This document shows positions 44,747-51,747 of a stretch of DNA of 64,000 nucleotides, in pieces (position 1 is the stretch's first letter; the number at the start of each line of letters is the position of its first letter). The notes below the pieces were generated by a model. It did no database searches and was not told where the DNA came from. It was given only the letters and a program-made list of their open reading frames with translations. The translations under genes were made by a program, and so were the position numbers. Where the stretch lies: assembly GCA_035490315.1 (NCBI GenBank), contig DATHET010000191.1, positions 1 to 64,000 of the forward strand, given 5' to 3'. The DNA is from JADJQU01 sp035490315. Lineage in GTDB: Bacteria; Planctomycetota; UBA1135; GCA-002686595.

Positions 44747-46240
44747 ATGAGCGCGCCGCTGTTCCGCATGACGTGTGTCTCGAAGAGTTTCGGGGCGACG
44801 CGCGCGCTGCGCGACATATCCTTCGCGGTCAAAGCCGGCGAAATCCGCGCCTTGGTGGGTGAGAACGGCGCGGGCAAATCGACCCTTCTCGGCATCCTCG
44901 CCGGTGTCCACCAGCCGGATTCAGGTTCCATGGAAGTCGGAGGAGCCGCCTTCGCGCCGCGCGGACCCAAGGACGCGAGCAAGAGTGGCGTCGCGATGAT
45001 CCACCAGGAGCTCGCGATCGCCCCAGACCTGAGCCTCGCGGAGAACATCGCCCTCGGCGCCGAGCCGGCCCATGCCGGCTTCGTCGATCGCACGCGCATG
45101 CGCGACCAGGCCAAGGCCGCCTTGGCGCGCCTGTCGACCGAGCCGATCGACGTCGACCGCGCCGCTCGAGAATTCCCCTTGTCGACGCTCCAGCTGGTCG
45201 AGATCGCGCGCGCGCTGTGCAGTCAGGCGCGGGTGATCGTGTTCGACGAGCCGACCAGCTCGCTCGGCAAGGCGGACGCCACGCGTCTCTTCCAGGTGAT
45301 CCGCGAGCTGGGCGCGCAAGGGCTCGCGATCGTGGTGGTCACGCACTTCCTCGAGGAGCTTCCGCTCTTCGCCGACACGTACACCGTGCTGCGCGACGGC
45401 GAAGTGGTCGCCGAGGGACCGATCGCCGGCACGACCAGCGACGACCTCGTGCAGGCGATGGTCGGCCGATCGATCGATCTTGCATTTCCGCGCGTTCCGC
45501 GCACGCCAGGAGACGTCCTGCTTTCCGTCGAGAGTCTCAGCGGCCAGCGCACGCCGAGCGACGTCTCCCTGAAGGTGCGCCGCGGTGAAGTCCTCGGCCT
45601 CGCGGGTCTTGTGGGTGCGGGTCGCAGCGAATTCCTGCGCTGCGTCTTCGGTCTCGATCGCCGGAGATCCGGGATCGTGCGCATCGCCGATGCCCCGCTG
45701 CGAAGCCGAAGTCCGCGCGAATCGATCCGTCGCCGCCTCGGTTTCCTCAGCGAGGATCGCAAGGGAGAAGGGCTCGCGCTGGACCAGTCGATCGAGGACA
45801 ACTTGACCCTGTCGCGCCTCGGACCCTATTCGCGCGGCGGCTGGCTTTCACTCCGCAAGCGTCGCACCGTCGTCCGCGAAGCCTTGGAGCGCGCGTGCTG
45901 CAAGCCCGGCGATCCGAGTGCAATCCTCTCGAGCCTGTCCGGCGGCAACCAGCAGAAGGTTGCCTTCGCGCGCCTTCTGCACCAGGAAGCAGAGATCCTG
46001 CTGCTCGACGAGCCGACGCGCGGCATCGACGTCGCCACCAAGAGCGAGATCTACCAGACGATCGGCGAGCTGGCTGCGAGCGGCAAGGCGATCGTGATCG
46101 CGAGCTCGCATTTCCCCGAGCTGCTCCACGTCTGCGATCGCATCGCGGTGTTCCAGCGCGGCAACCTCGGCGCCGTACGGCCAGCGAGCGATTGGACCGA
46201 GGCCTCGCTCCTGCGCGCCGCGAGCGGAGTCGGGTCTTGA
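44747..46240 (+). CDS. Sugar ABC transporter ATP-binding protein (two NBDs)
   Basis: A 497-residue, RbsA-type protein with two nucleotide-binding domains. NBD1: Walker A GENGAGKST, LSTLQLVEIARAL in place of a strict signature, Walker B VIVFDEPTSSL. NBD2: a degenerate Walker A (GLVGAGRSE), the signature LSGGNQQK and Walker B ILLLDEPTRGID. This one-intact, one-degenerate arrangement is usual for the carbohydrate-uptake CUT2 class. It powers import by the permease whose TTG start overlaps its stop codon. Confidence 0.93.
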   Translation: MSAPLFRMTCVSKSFGATRALRDISFAVKAGEIRALVGENGAGKSTLLGILAGVHQPDSGSMEVGGAAFAPRGPKDASKSGVAMIHQELAIAPDLSLAENIALGAEPAHAGFVDRTRMRDQAKAALARLSTEPIDVDRAAREFPLSTLQLVEIARALCSQARVIVFDEPTSSLGKADATRLFQVIRELGAQGLAIVVVTHFLEELPLFADTYTVLRDGEVVAEGPIAGTTSDDLVQAMVGRSIDLAFPRVPRTPGDVLLSVESLSGQRTPSDVSLKVRRGEVLGLAGLVGAGRSEFLRCVFGLDRRRSGIVRIADAPLRSRSPRESIRRRLGFLSEDRKGEGLALDQSIEDNLTLSRLGPYSRGGWLSLRKRRTVVREALERACCKPGDPSAILSSLSGGNQQKVAFARLLHQEAEILLLDEPTRGIDVATKSEIYQTIGELAASGKAIVIASSHFPELLHVCDRIAVFQRGNLGAVRPASDWTEASLLRAASGVGS

Positions 46241-47214
46241 ACAACCGATCTCGCGCGCTGCTCGCCGCTCTCGCGCCTTTCCTCGGCCTGATCCTGATCC
46301 TGCTGCTTTGCGGCCTCTACGGCCATTTCTTCAAGCCCGACGCCGCGTTCTTCTCGGGCCACCGCCTCGCCTTGATCGCGAAGCAGACCGCGATCGTCGG
46401 CGTGGGCGCGCTGGGCATGACGGCGGTCATCGCTGCGGGTGGCATCGACCTTTCAGTCGGATCGATGATCGCGCTGACCAGCGTGACCCTCGCGCAAACT
46501 CTGGCCGCAGGGTGGTCGCCCGTCGCTGCCCTGTGCGCAACGATCGCCGTCGGAGTCGCCGCCGGCGCGCTCAACGGTCTGCTCGTCACCGGCCTGCGCC
46601 TGGTGCCCTTCATCGTCACGCTCGGCACGATGCTCGTGTACCGCGGGCTGGCCGAGTCGATCGCAGCCGAGCGCAAGATCGCCGCGAGCGCGCCGGACTG
46701 GCTCGGCTCGCTGCTCGATCCGCCCGCCAGCGGCAGTCTGCAACTTGTGCCGAGCGGCGTGTGGATCATCGTGGTCCTGGCGTTCGTGCTCGCCCTCGTC
46801 CTGCGCCGCACGGTGTTCGGCCGGCAGATCTTCGCGATCGGATCGAGCGAGCCCACCGCGCGCCTGTGCGGCGTCGCCGTCGAGCGGCGCAAGATCGAGG
46901 TCTACGCCCTGCTCGGTTTCTTCATGGCCCTCGCGGGCGTCCTCGAATTCGACAACTTGAACGGCCAGGGCAGCCCGAGCAGCGGCGGCGGAACGGAGCT
47001 CGGCATCATCGCCGCGGTCGTGATCGGGGGCGGAAGCTTGAACGGTGGCCGCGGCAGCGTGGTCGGCTCGCTGGTCGGCGCGCTGATGATCACGACGCTG
47101 GGAGCGGGTTGCGCCTTCGCCGAAATCTCCGAGCCCGTGCAAAAAATCGTCACGGGATCGATCATCATCGCCGCCGTTGCCCTCGATCGCACGCGGCAGA
47201 AGCAAGGCAGCTGA
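46237..47214 (+). CDS. Sugar ABC transporter permease (CUT2 type)
   Basis: A 325-residue membrane protein of the RbsC family, with 8-10 hydrophobic helices and the conserved AAGGIDLSVGSMIAL and GGGTELGIIAAVVIGGGSLNGG segments. The start is TTG 46237, overlapping the ATPase stop (TTGA), and its stop overlaps the PhzF-like gene (ATGA). It forms the channel of the importer and is likely specific for L-fucose in this setting. Confidence 0.9.
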   Translation: MNNRSRALLAALAPFLGLILILLLCGLYGHFFKPDAAFFSGHRLALIAKQTAIVGVGALGMTAVIAAGGIDLSVGSMIALTSVTLAQTLAAGWSPVAALCATIAVGVAAGALNGLLVTGLRLVPFIVTLGTMLVYRGLAESIAAERKIAASAPDWLGSLLDPPASGSLQLVPSGVWIIVVLAFVLALVLRRTVFGRQIFAIGSSEPTARLCGVAVERRKIEVYALLGFFMALAGVLEFDNLNGQGSPSSGGGTELGIIAAVVIGGGSLNGGRGSVVGSLVGALMITTLGAGCAFAEISEPVQKIVTGSIIIAAVALDRTRQKQGS

Positions 47215-48047
47215 TGGCCACGAAATCCTCGAGCATTCCGTACTTTTTGATCGACGCCTTCGCCGAGCGCCCGTTCGAAGGCAATTCCGCTGTGGTGTGC
47301 CTGCTCGAAGCGCCGGCGGATCCCCAGTGGATGCAGCTCGTGGCGCGCGAGATGAACCTGTCCGAAACCGCCTTCGTGGTTTCGCGCGCTGCCGGTTTCG
47401 ACCTGCGCTGGTTCACCCCGACCGTCGAGGTCGATCTGTGCGGCCACGCGACCCTCGCCAGCGCCCACGCCTTGTGGCATCACGGCGTCGCGGGTGCCGG
47501 CGCGATGGTGAAATTCTTCACGCGCTCCGGCGAGCTCACGGCGCGCCGCGACGGCGACTGGATCGTGCTCGACTTTCCTTCGACGCCGGCCGCGGAGACG
47601 GTCGCACCCGAAGTCCTCACGAGCGGATTGGGCTGCGCGCCGGTGTGGATCGGCAAGAGCCGCTTCGATTATCTCTGCGAGTTCGAAAGCGAAGCACAGG
47701 TCCGCTCGCTCGCGCCCGACATGAGCCGACTCGCGCAGCTCGCTACGCGCGGCGTGATCGCAACCGCACGCTCGAAAGATCGTTTCGATTTCGTCTCGCG
47801 CTTCTTCGCGCCCGGCGCCGGAATCCCGGAGGACCCGGTCACCGGCTCGGCGCACTGCACCCTCGGACCCTACTGGGCCGAGCGCTCGGGCAAGACGGAT
47901 CTCGTCGGTTGGCAAGCCTCGGAGCGCGGCGGCCTGGTGAGAGTGAACGTGCGCGGCGAGCGCTGTCTCCTCGGAGGCCGCGCCTTCACGATCGCGGAGG
48001 GACAGCTGCGCGCGAAGCAGGTACCCGGTATTCCACCGCCATCCTGA
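47214..48047 (+). CDS. PhzF-family isomerase
   Basis: A 277-residue PhzF-like protein: the start YFLIDAFAERPFEGNSAVV, NLSETAFV with the catalytic Glu, EVDLCGHATLASAHAL and IPEDPVTGSAHCTLGPYW are all in the expected order. Family members catalyse proton-shift isomerisations or epimerisations through the Glu. It is translationally coupled to the importer (ATGA), so it may act on an imported sugar or sugar-acid derivative; no role of PhzF proteins in fucose breakdown is established. The final ~9 residues and stop codon come from the left arm of the 159-bp inverted-repeat element. Confidence 0.87.
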   Translation: MATKSSSIPYFLIDAFAERPFEGNSAVVCLLEAPADPQWMQLVAREMNLSETAFVVSRAAGFDLRWFTPTVEVDLCGHATLASAHALWHHGVAGAGAMVKFFTRSGELTARRDGDWIVLDFPSTPAAETVAPEVLTSGLGCAPVWIGKSRFDYLCEFESEAQVRSLAPDMSRLAQLATRGVIATARSKDRFDFVSRFFAPGAGIPEDPVTGSAHCTLGPYWAERSGKTDLVGWQASERGGLVRVNVRGERCLLGGRAFTIAEGQLRAKQVPGIPPPS

Positions 48048-48178
48048 ACACTCTCCTAACCCGCGCGGCGACCTGACGGCACCCGGCAGCAACCAACGTC
48101 GCGGTTCCGTGGCGACGATTCGGCGCCCTGCGGGCCGGTAACGACAGGGTTCAGGATGGTGGTGGAATACCGGGTACC
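48020..48178. repeat. 159-bp element with 30-bp terminal inverted repeats
   Basis: The arms at 48020-48049 and 48149-48178 are reverse complements over 30 nt with a single mismatch, around a 99-nt interior without a gene. The left arm encodes the last residues and TGA of the PhzF-like protein; the right arm ends 3 bp before the stop of the converging protease gene. It could act as a bidirectional terminator or be a miniature inverted-repeat transposable element. No target-site duplication is clear. Confidence 0.85.
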
Positions 48179-48181
48179 GAG

Positions 48182-49387
48182 CTAGCGCGCCATCGAGGCG
48201 GTCTGCACTTCGGCTTCGGGCGCTTTCGTCTCGAGGTAGGCGTATTCCGTCGTGTCGAGCCAGTCGTAGACGACGGTCAGCGGCGTCGCGAGACCCATGT
48301 GCGGGATGATCGTCGAGCGCGTCGAGCCGTGGGTGTAGATCTTCGAGAAGATCCCGATCAGGTTGTGCGTGCCGGCCGCGTAGATGCCGCCGCCGGAATT
48401 GCCGATGTACGTCGGCGCGCTGATCATCCAGTACTTGCCGCCGTCGATCTCGTGGTGCGTCGAGGCGACTTCGCCCACGGTCGGGATTGGATCGTTGCCG
48501 AGCGGGCAGCCGACCGCGTAGACGCCGTCGAAGATGCGCATGGCGCCGAGCTCGCTGCGAGAGGCGAGGTGCGCTCCGCAGGGCTGGTGCTCGTTCGTGT
48601 CGAGCACGAGCAGCGCGAGATCCAACGTGACGTCGTGGGCCAGGAGGTGCGCCGTCAGATTGCGCCAGGTGCCATCGGGCGCGTAGATCTTCACCGGAAC
48701 CGGCGCCGTGTAATTATCGGGCGAGCCGTAGATGTCGCGCACCACGTGCCAGGCGGTCAGCACGTTCGTCGCGAAGCCGCCTTCGGCCGAGGGCCGCGAT
48801 TCGAGCAGGACGCCGCTGCCCACGGTCGAGTCGCCGATCAATTGCACGACCGGGCCGACCAGGTCCTCCCAGAGCTTCTGCTTGTCGGGAGCGAGGGTTC
48901 GCTCGAGCTTGGTCTCCAGAGCGCTGACCGCCGACTGCTCGCGCTGAGTCTCCTCGTCGCGCTGCAGCAGGAAAGAGTCGAAGTCGGAGCGCTGGGTCTC
49001 GAGCCGGGCCTGCAGCTCGGACAGGTGACCGCGCACGGTCGCCGAATCCAGACCGTCCCAGGCGTGCTCCCACTCCTCGAGCTGCCGGCGCTCGAGGTCC
49101 AGCGTCGCTTGTTGATCGGCGAGCATCTCCTGGAGGCGCGCCACGCGCGCGTCGCAGGCGTGAGTCTGGGTGACGACGAGTTCGCGCTCCTTGGCCAGGC
49201 GCTCCTCGATCGAGCTGATCCATGCTGCGCGTTCCAGCTTCATCCGCTCGTTCAGCTGAGTCAGCTGCTCGGGGCGGCAGACGGACGCGCGCTCCAGCTC
49301 GACCAGCCGTTGGTGCTGATCGAACACACTGTCGAAAGCAACGAGCCCCGCAAGGGCCAGTCCTGCGGGAATGAGCAGGCGATTCAT
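48182..49387 (-). CDS. Membrane-anchored trypsin-like serine protease with coiled coil
   Basis: A 401-residue protein: an N-terminal hydrophobic anchor (about 3-18), a long Glu/Arg/Leu/Gln-rich coiled coil (about 20-180), then a chymotrypsin-fold domain. The triad is visible as His in LTAWHVV, Asp in TLDLALLVLD and Ser in TYIGNSGGGIY. No PDZ domain follows, unlike HtrA. It likely cleaves periplasmic proteins while oligomerising through the coiled coil. The start at 49387 gives the signal-anchor; the gene is divergent from the cupin gene. Confidence 0.82.
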   Translation of the reverse strand: MNRLLIPAGLALAGLVAFDSVFDQHQRLVELERASVCRPEQLTQLNERMKLERAAWISSIEERLAKERELVVTQTHACDARVARLQEMLADQQATLDLERRQLEEWEHAWDGLDSATVRGHLSELQARLETQRSDFDSFLLQRDEETQREQSAVSALETKLERTLAPDKQKLWEDLVGPVVQLIGDSTVGSGVLLESRPSAEGGFATNVLTAWHVVRDIYGSPDNYTAPVPVKIYAPDGTWRNLTAHLLAHDVTLDLALLVLDTNEHQPCGAHLASRSELGAMRIFDGVYAVGCPLGNDPIPTVGEVASTHHEIDGGKYWMISAPTYIGNSGGGIYAAGTHNLIGIFSKIYTHGSTRSTIIPHMGLATPLTVVYDWLDTTEYAYLETKAPEAEVQTASMAR

Positions 49388-49775
49388 CAATGTTTCACAG
49401 GGTCGTCTGTGGCGTACGCCATCGAGCGCGGAGGAGCGCAAGCGACAACGTCCGCGCGGTGTGCCGCTGGCGGCCGTGCAACTTGCTATCGGCTACCTAT
49501 ATCCACGCAGTGGAGCAAAGATTCCCGCTCACGAGGAAATTTGCAAGTTCCTTCCCGGGTCCATCGCAGCGGGCTGTCATGGATGGGAACTCGGCGGGGT
49601 CCGCGGCCCGCGGCGAACGAAGAAAATGAGCATTTTGTCAGGCCCGTGATGGGTATTTGGCGAGGCCTGGACCGGCTCGGAGCGACACCGGGAAGCGCCC
49701 TGGCCAAGCTCCGGCCTTGGGCTCGGCGGCGGCTCGCCGGTCCGCCCGATGACGCGCCTGCTATCCTCCTCGGCG
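49388..49775. other. Intergenic region between divergent genes, 388 bp
   Basis: Lies between the trypsin-like protease (minus) and the cupin gene (plus), so promoters for both should be here. A TATATC motif near 49498 could be a -10 box, but no matching -35 is convincing. No gene, repeat or RNA structure is supported. Confidence 0.4.
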
Positions 49776-50138
49776 ATGCTGGAAAAAGTCGTCCTTGCCC
49801 AGAAGCTCGCCCTCTTCTCCGAGCACTGGTCGCCGCGGATCGTGGGCGAGGTCAACGACTTCCAGGTCAAGCTCGCGAAGCTCCAGGGCGAGTTCGTCTG
49901 GCACCACCACGAGCACGAGGACGAGCTGTTCCTCGTGATCGCCGGCCGCTTGACGATTCAGTTACGCGACGGCGAGGTCGTGCTCGATCCCGGCGAGTTC
50001 CTGATCGTGCCGCGCGGCGTCGAGCACCGGCCCGTGGCGGACAAGGAATGCAGCGTGATGCTCTTCGAGCCCGCGACCACCTTGAACACGGGCAACGTGC
50101 AAAGCGAGCGCACGCTCGAGCACCTGGAGCGTCTCTAA
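49776..50138 (+). CDS. Cupin-domain protein
   Basis: A 120-residue single-domain cupin. The metal-binding motif 1 is GEFVWHHHEHEDELFLVIAG (two or three His plus Glu) and motif 2 is PGEFLIVPRGVEHRP with the third His. The fold binds a metal and could be an isomerase, dioxygenase or sensor. It ends 4 bp before the class IV aminotransferase gene and is probably co-transcribed. The ATG at 49776 fits the domain start. Confidence 0.85.
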   Translation: MLEKVVLAQKLALFSEHWSPRIVGEVNDFQVKLAKLQGEFVWHHHEHEDELFLVIAGRLTIQLRDGEVVLDPGEFLIVPRGVEHRPVADKECSVMLFEPATTLNTGNVQSERTLEHLERL

Positions 50139-50142
50139 GTCC

Positions 50143-50997
50143 ATGGCCGGCCCGATCCTGCAGTTCTTCGCCCTCACGGCCGAGGACGTGGAACAGCTCG
50201 AAGTCGTCGGCGAGACCGGCACGGTCCACGAGCTGCTCGAAGTCCTGCCGCTGGGCGTCTACTCGGCCCTGCGCACCTTCCACCACGAGCGCTTCCTGTG
50301 GCTCGACGCCCACTTCGACCGCACCGAGCGCTCGATGGCCCAGCTGGGTTGGCCGAATCGGCTCGACCGCGAGCTGCTGCGGCGCGCCTTGTACCGCTGC
50401 GTCGGCGACTACCCGCTGACCGATTCGATGGTGCGCTTCGACGTCCTGCGCGAGCCGGCGAAGGTCCAGGGAGTCTCGGCCGAGGTCTTCATCGCCCTTT
50501 CGCCCTACCTCCCCGTGCCCGAAGAGTTCCTGCGCGACGGCGTGCGCGTCGAGCTCGCGCCCCATCTGCGCCGCGAGACCCCGCGGATCAAGACGACGGA
50601 ATTCGTGCGCCGGCGACGGCCGCTGCCCCTGGGGACCCAGGAGCGCTACGAGGGCGTGCTGCTCGACGACGAGCAGCGTTTCCTGGAGTGCTCGAGCGCG
50701 AACATCGCCTTCGTGCGCGGCAAGCAGGTCATCGCGGCGAGCGACGGGGTCCTCGAGGGCATCACCAGCCTCGTGCTGCAGAAGCTGGCACCCGGGCTCG
50801 GCCTCGAATGGGTGGATCGCCGCCTGCCATTCAAGGAGCTCGATCAGGTCGACGAGGCCTTCCTGTCGAGCTCCTCGCGCGGCGTCGTGCCGATCGTGAA
50901 GATCGAGGGCACGAAGATCGGCAACGGCACCGTCGGGGCACAGACGCGCGCCTTGACCGCCGCGTACTACGCCTTCGCAGAGCTCGAGTCGCGCTGA
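50143..50997 (+). CDS. PLP-dependent class IV aminotransferase
   Basis: A 284-residue fold-type IV enzyme like branched-chain aminotransferase or aminodeoxychorismate lyase. The PLP Lys lies in RIKTTEFVRRR, followed by ECSSANIAFVRG, EGITSLVLQ and SSSSRGVVPIVKI, which bind the cofactor phosphate and carboxylate. It transfers an amino group between an amino acid and a keto acid, or cleaves aminodeoxychorismate. The substrate cannot be told from the motifs. Its 3' end overlaps the converging CPBP gene by 31 bp at a 15-bp tandem repeat. Confidence 0.83.
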   Translation: MAGPILQFFALTAEDVEQLEVVGETGTVHELLEVLPLGVYSALRTFHHERFLWLDAHFDRTERSMAQLGWPNRLDRELLRRALYRCVGDYPLTDSMVRFDVLREPAKVQGVSAEVFIALSPYLPVPEEFLRDGVRVELAPHLRRETPRIKTTEFVRRRRPLPLGTQERYEGVLLDDEQRFLECSSANIAFVRGKQVIAASDGVLEGITSLVLQKLAPGLGLEWVDRRLPFKELDQVDEAFLSSSSRGVVPIVKIEGTKIGNGTVGAQTRALTAAYYAFAELESR

Positions 50998-51743
50998 GCC
51001 GAGTCGCGCTGAGCCGAGTCGGCCGCCCGCGCGTCCGCGAGCTCGTCGGCCTGGAGCTGGCGATGGATCCAGTAGCCGGCAGCGATGTCGTAGATCGCGT
51101 GCACGATCATCGCCAGGACCAGCGTCTGGGTGAAAGCGACCAGGCCGTGCATCGCCAGCGCGATCGCGAAGATCGCCACGCCGCTCTTCCAGCCCTGCAT
51201 CCAATGGGCCGCTGCGAAAGCGAGGGCGCAGATCGCGGCAGCGATCCAGGGATTGCCGAGCGACCACCACAGGAGGGACATCGCGACGCCGCGGTAGGCG
51301 GCTTCTTCGGAGATGGACGCGACGAAGACCATCGCGATCCACACGCTCCATTCCTTGGCTCCACGCGGAGCGAGCTTGTAGACAGCGAGCTTGCGGCGCT
51401 CTGGCTCGCTGCGAGACGCGCGCAGGCCTTTGCGAATCGCGAAGAGAGCGAGCAGGGCTCCGATCGCGGCCAGGACTTCGCGCCAGCCCAGCGCCGGCAC
51501 AGCAAAGATCTCGTAGCCGAATTCTCCGCCGACGAAGTAAGCGAAGAGGAACAGCACGGACAAGAGGATGATGCTGCTGAGCCAGATCGAAGTCCGCGGC
51601 GGAAGGGGCTCGTCGCTCTTGCCCGAATCGGCTTCGCGCACCCTGCGCGCGCTGCGGATCGCAGCCCAAGGCAGGCCGAGGAGGATCCAAGCCAGGAACA
51701 GGAGGCCCAGCGTGTCGGGGATCTTGATCTCGGCGAAAGGCAT
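50967..51743 (-). CDS. CPBP-family intramembrane metalloprotease
   Basis: A 258-residue polytopic membrane protein. The glutamate-zincin motif EEAAYRG, the central His in the AFAAAHW helix and the final MIVHAIYDI His match the CPBP (Abi) family, which cleaves substrates in the membrane and includes the Rce1-type prenyl proteases. The C-terminal tail ends SAQRDSAQRDS, a duplication created by a 15-bp tandem repeat. The start at 51743 lies 4 bp after the HEAT-cyclophilin stop, so it completes the minus-strand signalling cluster. Confidence 0.82.
   Translation of the reverse strand: MPFAEIKIPDTLGLLFLAWILLGLPWAAIRSARRVREADSGKSDEPLPPRTSIWLSSIILLSVLFLFAYFVGGEFGYEIFAVPALGWREVLAAIGALLALFAIRKGLRASRSEPERRKLAVYKLAPRGAKEWSVWIAMVFVASISEEAAYRGVAMSLLWWSLGNPWIAAAICALAFAAAHWMQGWKSGVAIFAIALAMHGLVAFTQTLVLAMIVHAIYDIAAGYWIHRQLQADELADARAADSAQRDSAQRDSSSAKA
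50986..51021. repeat. 15-bp tandem repeat at overlapping gene ends
   Basis: The 15-bp unit occurs twice in tandem (50986-51000 and 51001-51015) with six bases of a third copy. The first copy contains the TGA stop of the aminotransferase on the plus strand. On the minus strand the units encode AQRDS twice at the tail of the CPBP protease. Looks like a recent slippage duplication. Confidence 0.75.
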
Positions 51744-51747
51744 GCCT

